From: Glutinoglossum americanum
Lineage: Eukaryota > Ascomycota > Geoglossomycetes > Geoglossales > Geoglossaceae
Direction: 5' to 3'
NCBI GenBank assembly: GCA_020080175.1
Contig: JAGHQL010000121.1
Span: forward strand, 18,310-82,309
DNA length: 64,000 nucleotides
The notes under the pieces are model-generated. The model had not been told where the DNA came from. It was given only the letters and a program-made list of their open reading frames with translations, and searched no databases. The position numbers and the translations under genes were made by a program. The number at the start of each line of letters is the position of its first letter. Within the stretch, counting starts at the first letter, position 1. Positions 1-13,000 of the stretch are shown one piece after another.

Positions 1-2674
1 TTGTACCACTAAGCCGTTCACCGCCATTTATAGCCACTGTCACATTCTCCCCAGGATAGAAGTCTTCTTTGAAACTCTGCTATAAAGTAAGCGCTTATGG
101 AACCAACAACCGCAGATGCAAACAAAGACGAACCTCAAATATGTGGTCCACTGGGAGTTCCATAGTTTTTCTTGTCAGTAAAAGGGCGCAAAACACATAT
201 AAGGGGGAAGACGACGATATCATAGCCTGACATACCAAGAGTGTCTATCCTTGAAACGGTTGAGAACTGAACCTTTCGTAGAACAGGTTCCTTCAAAGGG
301 TCCGGAAATAAATTGTCCACGTCGATCGAATTTTCCATCTGCAAAAAAACTCGATATTACTACCCGGGTCAAGGTGTTGGGGTACCAGTTGGTCGATATA
401 TCCCGTGAGGTGCTGCTACATACCTCGCTCTTGAGAGCATCAAAGAATGTTAGAGCTGAATGACCGGTGATTTCGCAGATAAAGCGTTTCTATAACGCAT
501 TAGTCCTAAAAATTACAGTGTGCACTAGTTTGTGACCCAAACCTGCTTGTAGAAGTCCATACTGCCATACAGTTAGCCAGGGCCTTCTCTAAGACAAACT
601 ACAAACCCAGAAAAAAAAGATAAGCATACCGCCCCAGGTAACTCTCATAGTTTGTAAATATCTCCCCAGTCGGCCCTATGACCCAAACCTGATATGAACC
701 CCATTAGTTTTGAGCTACACGAGATACTAGGAGCGCCAGAACTAACATCCGCGTTGTCATCCTCAATGCGCGGGCGAGGGAGGTACTGAACTGGCTTTCG
801 CTTGAATAAAACCTACAACACTCAGAATTTGGTAAATGCTAGCTAGGTAAGTAACGTCAACTCACCATGACAGAAATTGGGTCTGTCCGAGACCCTACAA
901 CTGCCAGGCGTCAGACAAGATTGCCGGCGATGCGGCTCTGCGAGCTTAAATCGATAAGATCAGCGGCAATATGCTTTGAAGGCCTCCGAAGTCGTGTCTT
1001 GAATTATAAGGTGGGCAGGTAGATGAGTTGGGGTTGAGAGTTAATTGTAAACACAAAGTCGTTGTCTGCAAGGGCCAAGTGTTGAGCAATAATCACGGCC
1101 CTCATCAATCAAGGTCATATATGAATCTCAAAACTTACGTGTGAGGCTCTTAACGCGTCTAGATGCTCAGGTACGCGTCTAGATGTAATTATGAGCGGAT
1201 GAGCTGAAGGTGGTGTCGAGTTGTGGTGAGGTCAGAATTGCCAACCCGACAAGGTGTTGCGAAGGTGGAGACGTGGAGGAAATGGGAGAGTGGTGGAGGA
1301 GCCTGTCTTTTTGTATGGGTTGCTAGGGCGGAGAGACGGGACTAACAGCCGATTGCCACTAGTTTATTTTGGGGTATCAATCCAGCGCTTAGTCAAATCC
1401 GATGGACCCCCTCCACCACAACCAGGACTCACTTCTTTTCGATCCGGTCACAAAACGCTGTGCAACGACGGTTCATACGACTTCATGTACTCAAATTTAA
1501 CCTCAGTTCGAGCGGAATCAGGAGAGTACAAATACGCCGGGTTCTATGCAGTGTAAACAGCATTTATCTCCTATCATAAAATCTAACATAGAAGGGGGTC
1601 ATAGTGTAGGAGAAGACAACGAGGCGAAAGCGGGACTCTTGCTATGCGCCACGCTGCCACGACACACAACTATGTCGTTTAGTGTTGTCTATCGCTATGC
1701 TCTTATTTCTAGACCTGCATAGACAGTTTACTAGGTCTTTCTGGTTCCCATTTATCCATGTTGCTACATTGTAGTCAGGTGTTTGTTTACATCTCGAGCG
1801 ATGAAACTTTACCATCATCATCAGCAAAGTCTCAATGATTTCCAGATCGGAATCTGGTGGGGCCATTAACCTTTTGGTTCCTGATTGAATTGGCAGGACG
1901 CCCTATTTAGTACAGCGCGTTTTAATATCCAACATTTTAATCGTAGCTCCACAGAGGGTGGTTTGTTTACACCTTGATTTCGCTGCGCAAGCATTTATTT
2001 GGTCCTGCTTACCCCCCATCTGGCTCTACGGCTAGCTTGAGGCAGTCGCGTTGTTGACGGCCAGTTGCAAAGTTAAGGGCGCCGGAGCGGAGCAGAGTAG
2101 ACAATGCCCAAAGAACATACAAGTCCTTGCGGCAGGGTGGAGTTCGCGGTTGTTCCATAACACGTGACTTGTGAGCCAACCCTTTTTGGGAGTTCCTCGT
2201 GACCTAGGCCTCTGATCACATCGCCATTCTGAATTAGGTGGGATCTTAATTATAATGAAGTAGTTATTAGAAAAGGTAGTCTATTTGCTAATGCTTAATA
2301 CCAAGATTGATGGACTGACATTCGTTGCCATGGGGTAAAAGCTAGAAGCATCGCAACTTCAAAAGGAGATAAGCCACAATAGTCAGAGAAAAGCTCAGAT
2401 AATATAGCGAAGCACCTTCGGAACCTTGAAAGCTTACGGGCACGAAGCTTCAGTCTGCTATCACGAGACTTAATTTCTCCAAGCTGAGATCTCTCGATAC
2501 CACAAAGTCCACCGAAGAGCCAAGCAGGTCTTTGAAAATTTTCTTTTTGAATTCTAAGATATTCTTGCCCTCTAAATACTGGCCTACGACTCCTATGGCA
2601 TGCATACTGTACGTTTCGAGAGATTTAGAAAGGCGTTTAAAAGATAAGCTCTCTCAGGGACTTTATCTCGCCTC
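1..2674. other. Gene-poor region, no recognisable gene
   Basis: No reading frame here matches a family I recognise. The longest plus-strand frame without similarity is about 100 codons (1254-1556); its composition gives no domain hint. A 13-bp direct repeat containing ACGCGT lies at 1153-1165 and 1173-1185, and a CACGTG box at 2161-2166. The right end probably holds the 3' UTR of TIP41, which ends at 2675 on the minus strand. Confidence 0.6.
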
Positions 2675-3620
2675 TCATTTCAAAACAACCCTCTCCAGAG
2701 AACTATCAACTGTCGGGAGAATCTCGGATATCCGGTTTGGATCCCGCATTAAGGCTGGAATATCCTCTCTCGTGATCGCCAGTTTCTATGACCGAATCAG
2801 CAACAAGCTCGTCGATAGCAGAACCTTCTATTGCATCTCTATGATACATTAATGCACCTACCTTTCTCACTGTCTCAAACTCCTCCTCCTTTGCCACGTA
2901 CTCTCGAATCACTTCCCCTGTCGCGAATTCTACAAATACCCTTGTATCACGTATCCTAAAAACCACATCATCCAGCCGCATAAAGAAGCGGCACAGCAGT
3001 AATAAACGTGCCGGCATCACTCGGATTTTACACGACAGCATCGCAATTCCATTATCTGCTAGCTCATCCTCATAGAGCATAACTTCATCGAAAAAGAGGA
3101 TGGGATCTGGACGACGGAGGAGTTCTAGAGGTATTACACGAGTGGTTGGCTCAAGTGTGTGTTTATTCGAGGAGATAGTTCCTTTGTGGTCTGTGCTATA
3201 TGACCAGTCGAAGGGTTTTACGACCTCCTTAATGCCTTCGTGCACCTTTTCTCTACTACATGTTAGCAGCTCTTCTAGCCTAGAAACATATACACTAAAA
3301 TGTAACCACCTGTTTTTTTGCCACTCCTTCGAATACGAAACCTTTAGCATTGACTCCCCTGTCTTATCCACTCTATCGAGCGCATCAAACGCATTGAAAG
3401 TGATTCGCCAGCCACTCTCCTTGTGCTCGATTGACATGGCATTATCACCAAATATCATCTCTGGCGGAGTGATGCCAAGCTTAGACGTCATTTCTTCTAT
3501 GGGCCCAGCCTTGAGAATTGGCAACTTGCGCGTTGTGATCCTGAAGCCCTGCTGGGTGATAGAGTCGCCAGTATCAGTGGGGGTGAATTGTGCAGCGACA
3601 GTGCTGCTAATAGTGGCCAT
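2675..3620 (-). CDS. tip41: TIP41-like regulator of TOR/PP2A signalling
   Basis: Two exons, 3620-2862 and 2785-2675, joined across a 76-nt GT-AG intron (GTAGGT donor, CATAG acceptor), give 289 residues. The protein carries the TIP41 family blocks in order: FGDN near residue 58, the FNAFDAL segment, DWSYSTDHKGT near 140, the strongly conserved run from IPLELLRRPDP through LYEDELADNG, and RVMPARLLLL. After splicing, the C-terminus ends in the family's REDIPALMRDPN-type tail. Reading through the intron gives an unrelated 51-residue tail, so the spliced model is preferred. TIP41 proteins bind the PP2A regulator Tap42/alpha4 or PP2A-like catalytic subunits and modulate TOR signalling (family knowledge). 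It is divergent from the Aurora kinase gene with 309 bp between start codons. Confidence 0.95.
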
Positions 3621-3929
3621 TGCCGTGATGTTATGGTTTCGATATCAGTGCTTCTACAAGTAACTCCACAGAAGATGTCGCCGGATCAAATCATGCTCTG
3701 CGCGAGAGTACCAGCCAAATAGATGTGAGTTAGATCATCGATCGCCGTAATTGGTGGGGTAAGTTTCGCCTCGGTAGTTTGCGCCTGACGACCGTTGCTG
3801 TGGTGAACGGGTCGCTTGCAGCTTGTTTACATATCTGACCAAACTCCAAAGCCGAACTCCCATCCTAAACACCATCCGTCCGCAAATACCCACATAACCT
3901 GCCTCACCAGGAAATAGCCCAAGAAAGCC
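3621..3929. promoter_or_regulatory. Divergent promoter region, TIP41 / Aurora
   Basis: The 309 bp between the two start codons must hold both 5' UTRs and both promoters. I see no clear TATA box or named motif. Placement is inferred from gene orientation only. Confidence 0.5.
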
Positions 3930-5297
3930 ATGGCTACCCGAACGCTCGAAGCTCGCTTTGAGCGAATGTCAGTTAATGACGATGAGCCCGCAAATGGCCA
4001 CCCATACCACAAACCAAAGGTAAGTTGAGACCGCTCGAATATCCAGCAATTGTAACACCATTAATCACAAACATAGGGCTCTCTCTCAGCCGCGATGTCT
4101 ATATCTGGTCTCGGATCCAGTAATCAATTGACTTCTAATTCCAATCGCTCAAACCTGCTCAAGCTCGCCCTACAGAACACAAATCAAGCATCAGCATTGG
4201 GAGCGGCTTCAGCGCCTTCCCAAGCTGCGCAATGGCGTGGCTCTAACATGCCCCCACTGGCGCCATCTCCCCCGCGCAAACCAGTTGCTCCAAATTCGTC
4301 ATCTACTCGCATTCCAGAAGAAACGGCTGTACAGCGTCGCTCGAACCCGATGTATGAGCAACCTACATCCCCTAAGCAATTCCACCTCGGCATGTTCGAG
4401 ATCGGTCGCCCACTCGGAAAGGGCAAATTTGGCCGAGTTTACGTTGCCAGAGAACGGACTAAAGGCTTCATTTGCGCACTTAAGGTACTCCACAAGCATG
4501 AACTGCAGCAAGGCAAAGTCGAGAAGCAACTACGCCGAGAGATCGAGATTCAAAGTAACTTGCGGCATCCGAACATCTTGCGGTTATTCGGCCATTTCCA
4601 CGATAGTAAGCGTGTGTTCCTGATCCTCGAGTACGCCGGGAAAGGAGAGCTATACAAGCATCTCAGACGCGAAACCAAGTTTCCGGAGTGGAAAGCTGCG
4701 CAGTATATCGCTCAGATGGCAGCTGCACTGCAGTACCTGCATAAGAAACACGTCATGCACAGAGATATTAAGCCAGAAAACATCCTCGTTGGGATTCATG
4801 GTGAAATTAAGATATCAGATTTTGGATGGAGTGTCCACGCTCCAAATAACAGGCGTAACACTATGTGCGGGACACTCGACTACCTACCACCGGAGATGAT
4901 CAAGCCCGGTAGCTCAGACAACTACTACACCGAAAAAGTGGATCTGTGGAGCTTGGGGGTGTTGACCTATGAATTTTTGGTCGGGGAGGCGCCTTTTGAG
5001 GATACCCCCGTCATGACCCAGAGAAAGATCGCTAGAGGCGAGATGACTGTACCGTCGTTTGTGAGTCCGGAGGCAAAAGATCTAATTAAGAGGGTGAGTT
5101 GTACTACTGCTAAAACCTGTGATGACCGAGAAACTGACCCTATGATACAGTTGCTGGTGCTTGATCCCGAAAAGCGTATACCACTAGATGAAGTACAAAA
5201 ACACCCGTGGATCATCAAGCATTGTGTCAGGGGAGAGAGGGCGACACAACGCAGTTCAGGTAAATCGGAGCAACGAAGCTCCGGTAAATCCGAGTGA
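3930..5297 (+). CDS. ark1: Aurora-family mitotic serine/threonine kinase (Ipl1/Ark1)
   Basis: Three exons: 3930-4019, 4077-5093, 5151-5297; 417 residues. Exon 1 encodes the fungal Aurora N-terminus ([10 protein letters not shown]), so the start is 3930 and not the ATG at 4095. The kinase domain begins near residue 136: glycine loop GKGKFGRVY, catalytic Lys about 166, HRDIKPEN with Asp about 260, DFG at about 278-280 followed by the Aurora-typical WSVH, and activation-loop Thr about 292 in RRNTMCGT. Auroras are the kinase of the chromosomal passenger complex, activated by INCENP, and act at centromeres and the spindle midzone. The second intron (57 nt) is in frame and has no stop codon; reading through it would put 19 residues into the C-lobe. 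A short serine-rich tail contains a repeated RSSGKSE heptad. Confidence 0.96.
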
Positions 5298-5570
5298 TCG
5301 CTATTGTGACATCACCCTCTTTAACTTGACACGATTTCTATTTCCCTATCGTTTTCCGCTTATCCTTGTCACTCTACCGTCGCCGGTGGATTTGGAGTTA
5401 GCCCGACCGAAGTCAGGAGCGCATAATGCACGGAGTTGAGATTGGTATTTCCGTATATATGCCAAATTATAATGTTGGCTTTAACATAGCCTGACCAACG
5501 TCATCTGTAAAGGTTGCAAACCATCCGTCCAACCTGCTATATCGACACTCCGGAGTATACCATGCTCGGC

Positions 5571-6332
5571 TCATTTGTAGATCTCATCGAAGGGTCTCGT
5601 GTCGGCGAAACACGAATCCCAGACTTCATTGACCACCTTCGCAGCATGCACATCGTCCTTACACGCTGGTCTGTTCATGACCGACAGCGTTGCCCTCCTC
5701 CTCACACACTCTTGATGCTGTTGCGTGATATTCCATTGCCCACGGGTAAAAAACTCCCTCATCCACCTACATTCGCCACTCAGGCTTGATGCTCTTATCT
5801 CGGTACATGCTGCGTGTCGCAGGTCCACCCAATCCACTTTAAATCTCAGGTGGTCGTAGGCGTGCATCATTTCGTGGGCCAGTGTGTCTTCCAGGTGGCC
5901 TTGTGACCGCATCTCGTTTGCGCAAATCTGAATGCCGTGGTCAGGGGAGAAGCCACCAGCCTGCCGGACTGGACAGCGCCGGCAGCGCACGTTGGAAGCA
6001 TTGAGGTCGCCGTTGAGCTCGGTGATCCGGTCACTCATGAAACGTATTATGGGGCCTATTCCCCGCAAAGGCGAGATGTTAGCAAGGAGACTAAAGGTAG
6101 GTAGTGGGTCAAACAAACTGTAGTTGAAGAGATAGTCTCTCTGCTTTTCGCAGCGCTTGCAGTCTGCTTCCTCATTTCGAAGATCACGGGCAAGTCGGTA
6201 TTGTTCTTTACCTTCTGGAGTCATCTGCCCCGCAAGGATTGAGAAGACGTTCCGCCATTTCGAGTAGCTGTCTTCACCGGGATTATAGCCCGTATCTCTA
6301 GAAGATGCAGTACCGCGTTCGCCATCTACCAT
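5571..6332 (-). CDS. ATP23: ATP23, mitochondrial inner-membrane metalloprotease/ATPase assembly factor
   Basis: Two exons, 6332-6119 and 6055-5571, give 232 residues. The 63-nt intron (GTTTGT to ATAG) is stopless; removing it restores the conserved YSPIIRF junction. The start is the ATG at 6332; the open frame reaches upstream only through non-ATG codons. The M76-type zinc protease motif HEMMH lies near residues 132-136, with the conserved [13 protein letters not shown] and SGECRW segments after it. CKRC and CRRC pairs mark the twin-cysteine N-terminal half, which is oxidised on import into the intermembrane space. In yeast ATP23 processes Atp6 and chaperones F0 assembly. It converges with the Aurora gene (273 bp apart) and diverges from PRO1. 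Confidence 0.95.
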   Translation of the reverse strand: MVDGERGTASSRDTGYNPGEDSYSKWRNVFSILAGQMTPEGKEQYRLARDLRNEEADCKRCEKQRDYLFNYSLFDPLPTFSLLANISPLRGIGPIIRFMSDRITELNGDLNASNVRCRRCPVRQAGGFSPDHGIQICANEMRSQGHLEDTLAHEMMHAYDHLRFKVDWVDLRHAACTEIRASSLSGECRWMREFFTRGQWNITQQHQECVRRRATLSVMNRPACKDDVHAAKVVNEVWDSCFADTRPFDEIYK

Positions 6333-7013
6333 ATTTACAAAGTACGGAAAGAGGTTGGGCAAGTAGTTGAGGCGAGGCGATTGAACAGAATCGGATTACT
6401 GGCCGCCAAAAAATATCGTTGTGTGTTGCAAGTGGAAAACGCAAGTGCCACGGGCAAACAGGTACAAGGGTTCCAGGATGAGCGACGAGAAAGTTCACGG
6501 TGGGATTTCAAACTAGACCGTCCCGATCACTCACCCCCGGAACCTTGTAAATATATAAGTTTAGTTGAACTCCAGATATGGAAACGCCTGATCATGCCTT
6601 CAGTCCACTGGTAACGGGCACGACACACAACATCCCCTTGAAATATTACAAACCAGGCTCTAGCAACTGCTCTTCCGCGAACGGATAGCTATGATATTTA
6701 CGGCTATGGCGCTGGGGGTTTAACGAGAATTTAGGCATGCTTTAACTAGGCTATGGATGTTCGTTTACCCATATTGCGTGACCTCGAAAGTTCCAGTGGA
6801 GCACTATCCCAGATCCGGTTAAAGCCCATGCATAGCACTACTGATTTTTACCCGTGGCACTAACGTTTTGCCCCGTCATTACCGGCCAGCCTATTTCTTA
6901 CTCTTACATAGTCACAGCCAACATATAAATCTAAAGGCCGCCATGAAGATTGCTGGTTAAAATTGGGAAATCCCTAATACATAGAAATAACACCTTCTAG
7001 TCTACCAGTCGCC
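6333..7013. promoter_or_regulatory. Divergent promoter region, ATP23 / PRO1
   Basis: There are 681 bp between start codons. The region is AT-rich near 6900-7000 and holds no conserved reading frame. I see no nameable regulatory motif. Confidence 0.45.
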
Positions 7014-8675
7014 ATGAAGAGTTCACGACAGCTCACCATCGTTATAAAACTTGGTGCGTGTGATATGACAATGCCTGTTTTCTTTTCTCGTGATTCCCTG
7101 ACAATGTATGCAGGTACAAGCTCAATCGTAGACGAGAATACACACGAGCCTCTCCTCCCAATAATAACTTTAATCGTCGAGACGGCTGTCAAGCTGCATA
7201 AAGATGGGCATAAGGTGATTATTGTGTCCTCCGGCGCTATTGGCGTCGGCTTGCGCAGAATGGATATTGAGAAGCGCCCAAAACACCTCCCGAGGATCCA
7301 GGTATGACACCACGGATGGCTGCTTCACCAAGGTACATATTTTGACATCCCAGCCTGGTCCTAGGCGTTGGCTGCCGTTGGTCAATGCAGGCTTATGAGT
7401 CTGTGGGACAGTCTATTCGCTCATCTGAGACAGCCGGTTGCGCAGATACTGTTAACGAGAAATGACATCGCTGATGTATGTTTACTACCCGCTGAGAATG
7501 ACAAATTACGATATGCTTACTTTGGTGTCAGAGAACGCAATATCTCAATGCCAAAAATACTCTCGATGAACTTCTGTCTATGGGTGTCATTCCGATTGTT
7601 AATGAGAACGATACACTGGCGGTTGCTGTAGGTAATTTCCAAATATATCAACTATTTCACTATTCTCTCGTTACTTCATTTTATTCAATCCGATGCGTTT
7701 CCGGCCGTTTTTTGGCTCAACCTCACTGCTTCCAGGAAATCAAATTCGGAGACAATGATACCCTTTCTGCCATCACAGCCGCCATGGTTCAGGCAGACTA
7801 TCTCTTCCTAATGACGGATGTTGATTGTCTTTACGATGAGAACCCTCGAATAAACCCAGACGCTAAGCCAATCGAGGTTGTCGAAGACATTGACCTACTT
7901 GAAGCCGATGGTATGTTCCAGATACACATTCCGAAATCTCCAGAATAACCAAACCTCCCTAGTCTCTACCGCCGGGTCAAGCGTGGGAACTGGAGGCATG
8001 TCCACCAAGATTACCGCTGCCCGTCTTGCGACCTCTGCAGGTGTCACGACAGTAATCACACGCTCATCGAATCCAGGTAACGTTGCAGACATCGTCAAGT
8101 ACGTGCAGGCACAGAAGGGATCACAGCCAGCCACCCCACCCTCAGAGGTCACTCCAAAATCCGGCGAGGGTCGCTCACCACACTCGCCTTCCCCCTTACA
8201 TTTCAATGACCTCTCTAAACCGCCACTACACACACGTTTCAATCCAGATCCAGAGCCTATGCGCGACCGCTACTTCTGGATCCTGCACGGTCTCGCTCCC
8301 CGCGGGGCAATCTACATTGACGAAGGTGCCTATAATGCTCTTGCCGGAAAAGCTGGTCTTCTCCCTGCCGGCGTCGTAGACGTCGAGGGTACTTTCGCAC
8401 AGCAGGAAGCCGTGCGACTAATCATTGTAAAGCGTCTACCATCTACCAGTACAGGTGCTAGCGGATACGAGAAGATGAATCCACAGCCTGCTGAGGCTGG
8501 GCGGGCGATTGTAAACTACAGCGCCATCGAAATTGCGAGGATCAAGGGAATCCGGAGCACGGAGATTCAACATGTGCTTGGGTATGCAGACTCGGAGTAT
8601 GTGGCGCTGCGGGAGAACATCGCTTTTTCAAAAAGGGAGAGAAATAGCAGACCAGTTACGCCTTCACCGACGTGA
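7014..8675 (+). CDS. pro1: Glutamate 5-kinase (gamma-glutamyl kinase) with PUA domain
   Basis: Six exons: 7014-7053, 7114-7301, 7365-7475, 7532-7627, 7736-7910, 7963-8675; 440 residues. The amino-acid kinase fold starts with [14 protein letters not shown], then [17 protein letters not shown], and the FGDNDTLSA and LMTDVDCLY segments; GTGGMSTK is the phosphate-binding block. After a Pro/Ser-rich linker, a C-terminal PUA domain begins near [11 protein letters not shown] and runs through DVEGTF. The enzyme phosphorylates L-glutamate with ATP, the first and feedback-controlled step of proline synthesis. It is cytosolic. The first intron (60 nt) is in frame without a stop. The gene diverges from ATP23 and converges on BUD4. 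Confidence 0.96.
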
Positions 8676-10061
8676 CGGAGATAGCTGCTTGGTGATATAT
8701 TTGCCGTATACCAGCGGAAACATCTTTTATTCTCCAATAGACGCAGCCAGCTTGAATGACTTGGTCCAAGGGTGGGGATCGGCGCTTACCATTATATTAT
8801 TATAGAATTCGCTCATTTAGATAAAACCGGTTCCTTCTCTACCTTCCTAAAGACAAAGTGTTCTAAGAAGGAATCCGTTGAAGGTATTCTTTCTATTCTG
8901 GATCTGACCGCCCAGCGGCCAAAGGAAACCAAAAATGGATAATTACTAACATGCCACGATTTTGGAGCCTGGTGTATGTTTCAATTCACCGCTCAGTAAA
9001 TATAATACACTACAATTAAAACTGGCTAGACTACCTCAGCCAAACTATCTTTTAGGCGCAGGCTGTTCCATGTAAATTGGGTGCTTCTGGTGGAGCGCAA
9101 TTAATTCCTAACCGGCACTCCACCACCGTCGCCCCGCTTGGCTCAAAAGGTGTGGGACTTCGTCAGTACTGGAAGTAGGTATGTGGGACTCAGATAACCC
9201 AGAGCCCTCAAATATCCTGACTAGCGGTAACTATTTGCGCCCCAGAACGATGTATTTAGGTGTCAGTTCTAGTTAAAAGATGAACCAGAAACGGGGCGGC
9301 CCGCTTGAAATTTAGTGCGGTACCCTGGCGGTAAACAATTGAAAACCGTTGTATCATCCGCCTTTAGTTAGTTGGGGGGTAAAGGGGCTAGCCAGAAATC
9401 AACGCCCACAGCCTGGTAAACGTCTTCATCTACAAAGGGGCGCCGCTAAACTGGCTAAGCCTGCTTAACTGGTTTATCTGGTGCGATCGATCCCCCCTTC
9501 AACCGGGCGCCTGAGTCTGGGAGAGGAATCCGACCACAATAATCAGGTGGAAAAACCGTGCACGCTCGTGTAAGCCGCGGCGTTAAGCCAAGTTCGAAGG
9601 TTACGATTATTTCTACCCGGAGCTATATGCTGCATGTGAAAGATGCGGGTGCTTGATAAGACTTTACCATCAACTACAGCTAAAATCCCCTTTTGGGGAT
9701 TTTTCGATAATTTCAACCATGTTCTCGCTTGCATATCCTCATCCACTTCGATCGCTCAACGTCAAAAGACCCACCATGTCACTTCAGCTCAACCATCATT
9801 TGCAATTAATTTCGTTTTCAATTCCATCGCATATCGAAGTAAAAAAAGAGTGAATATACAACGGGGAAGGTCAATCCGTGACAACATGATACATCTTTTA
9901 CGTACGAAAGGCGTTTTCTCTCTTTAGTACCATCGTGAGAAAAGGAAAAAGAAAACCCGAAACCCGGAGAAAGATTGCAATTACAGGAAGAGAAGGAGAG
10001 AGTTAGAGTGAAAGAGAAACATCATAGCTTTGCATCAGAGTTTCGTTACTTGGGGCATTAT
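8676..10061. other. 1.4-kb intergenic region between two 3' ends
   Basis: This lies between the convergent ends of PRO1 and BUD4. No frame over about 95 codons and no domain is visible. A short inverted repeat GGTGGAG...CTCCACC occurs near 9090-9125. It is mostly unexplained spacer plus 3' UTRs. Confidence 0.5.
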
Positions 10062-13000
10062 TCATCTTGGCATGCCGCTGGCGCTCCCCTTGGACTGGTG
10101 GCCATAATGGTGCTTTGGGCCCCTCTCGGCAGGAGCCTGCGGTGGCTTTCTGCTTGGGGCGTTCGACGCTCCATGCGGTCCTTGTCTACCGGCGCGATCC
10201 CTCTCCGCTTTCTCTTTGGCCAAAACCATAGCTGTCCAGCCCTTTGCACTAGCCTCTTTGCCGATCGTGTCTCCAAGTACCTTCATCCATTCTTCCTTAT
10301 GCGCGGGACTATCCGCGTAGAAGTCAATGACTTCTCCGTTGGCAAAGCGTAGCCGGAAGCCTTCCTCGACGAACATATATCCTTCTTCTTCCTCAGCAAA
10401 GGCGGATTTCCGCCTACCTCCCTTTGCGGAAACCTCCCTTTGAATGAGGGAGCTACGGTCGTCAATGAGCTTCGAAGCTTTAGCCAAATTAATAGTTGCC
10501 CGAGGCTGGCGGGTAGTTTCGTGGTAGGCAGTTAGCTTGGATCCTTCTAGCTTGAAGAAACGGCGGCGCCAGAACTATAGACAATCAAGAGTAAGTCAGA
10601 AACCCCTGTGAAGAATAAAGGTTGGGCAAAGGAGGGTAGAACAGTGCGGTGATGCATGAAATAGGAGCACAGTGGTTCTATGGCGAACTTACCGGGCAAT
10701 CGCCACCCTGTTGACTTAGATGACCTTCCCACTTCCTCATTGCGCTAGCCTCTGCTTCTCGCATCTCTCTGATGCACGCATTCATGCTCTTTGGCGGGTC
10801 TGGAGCCTTGATCCCCGTTGGCTTGGGTACGAATAGCAATTGCAGCTCTAGCTTGCCAATACGATATGGCGGTCGTCGCTGAAGCCCACCGTTCGTTCCA
10901 CGCTTACTCTTAACGCTGCTGGAAGGCAAAACTTCTTCGGAGGCCCATTCATTGAAACAGGTGACATCGGTGGTAATTGGCCGGCCATAGGCCCGGTCTT
11001 CATAATCTTTCAAACAGACATAAGAGCGAGCAAAACTTCCATCCCGGGCGACCAGGCGATGTAAGAGATCCCAGGCAGTATGCTGTGAAGCAACTCTCCT
11101 AGATTGTGCCTCCTGCTGTTGGCGAGCCATGCGCTCCTCTTCCTGCTGCTTCCTCTCGAGCTCCTTACGCTTCCTAGGAGAGGCAAAAACACGGCTGAAA
11201 GTTGACGATTTCTGAGTCCTTATAGTCTTTACCGGTGATTGCTGCACTGGCTGCGCAGGAGGTGGCTCAATTTTGATTTGCAGAGTTAGCTGAAACTCGA
11301 GGTCATTGAGGACAACCAGTTCAAATTCTTGGCCGATTGGCGCATTTTTTCCCAACTCCAGCCATGTGGTTGTCACACAGTGCAGCCCATTATCCAAGGT
11401 CAGACAGAACCACGCCCGCTCATCTGTTAGCTAGTATTAGCGTTCCGTGTACATCCTTGCTGTTAAGATCAACCATCGTACCTTTTGGCAATGGCAGGTC
11501 CAAGTCCTTAACCCCAACAACCTTCACAAAGACCCTTCCTCTCTCTCCACCTTCGTCACCTATATCAGCTGGTTCATTTTCAGCAACGTCTCCCAAGCCT
11601 GGTGTAACATTACTCTCCATCCCAGGCATTGGCGGAGCTACTCCGGTTGGTCGCTTCCTTGCATTAGAGATATCTCTAATACTCTTCCGTCTCGTTTTTC
11701 CATTCCAGGGTTCCACGCTCCAGGATTTCGTACGGTCATGACTTGACTTTCGTGGAGAGCTGCCGGCAGATCGTGTTTCTCGTCCATGGCTTTCTTCGTG
11801 ATCGGCGTTACTGACCGCATTTTCGTCGGCAGTGCTACTTGCGACAATAAGTTTGGTGTTTTGTCTCATTAAATACCCTCTCTGCGGACGCATCGCTACG
11901 TTAGCACTGACTTCTTGAAATCCATTCCTACAGCTTCCGAAGCCTAGATACCCGTAGGAAGAAAGGTTATACGCCACCTTTTGGGCCTCAATGAGCCTAT
12001 CAAATTCTTTATCTAGACCAAAGCTCAAATCTTCACCGACGTCGCTGACTGGAATGTCTAATCTCTTCAAACTTCGTTGGCGGTTAAGTCCCTGTTCTAT
12101 GCCCGCCTCGCCATCGTCACCCTCGTCCTCGGTGCTGATGCTCCCCCGTGGTTCTAGATTCGAGTAGCGGTGGTTGCGGTGGCGCTCTGGGACAGGTGGT
12201 ACCTCTGGTGGCTTTTCGCCACTTACTTGTCGCCTAGCCGCGGCCATGGAAGCCATATCTGCTGGTGTGGTAGACGGGCGGGTCTTGAGTCTGCTTCCTG
12301 GCGCTTTGATTGTAGCTACGGGCTCGGGAACGAACGGTGAATCTTCTTTGGGGGATTCTATCCTGTGTCGAATTACTGAGTCAGGCGTTCCTCGGCCGTC
12401 GCCACTGCCGAATTCATAACCTAGGAAGCTTGATTGACCTTGTTGCCCTTCCGGTGTGGTAGGACGCTCTCCTGAATCCCTGACTATAACTTCCGTCTGT
12501 TTGGGCTCAATAGCCGATTCCGCTATGCCTGGAGGCGTCATGTATGAGCTGAGGCCCAGTCCAAAATCATCTGCACCAAGGAGAGACGCAAACTCTGGCA
12601 GAGACATTCGATTGCCCTGTGACTCGTTAGTAGTACCCGCGATCCCCGTATCACGAGCTGGAGTCGATGGTCTTGGAGTTGCCGGACCATCTTCTTCCGC
12701 TCTACCGCCAGGGCCCATTTGAGATTGCTCATTCTCGCTTGAATAATGGCTCCCTTCATCATCGTCATCACCGTCTTTGGTATCTCTTAGGCGGAAAAAG
12801 GCATTCTGTTCGTCCTGGCTCTCGTGGTCCGCAAGTCGAGATTCCAATAGATCGACGCTATACATCTCGGGAATGGAATAGACATCGAAGTCGCTCTCTT
12901 CGTCTTCTTGCTTAATTATCACACTTGTTTCAGTATACTCTAAGAACGATGGTGGTTCAGTAGACGGAATTGGCACATCCGGGTCCAGCTTAATGGCCAT

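Noticed and set aside
2706-2861. Unspliced 304-residue TIP41 C-terminus
   Set aside because: The read-through tail is unlike the family; the spliced form gives the conserved MRDPN-containing end.
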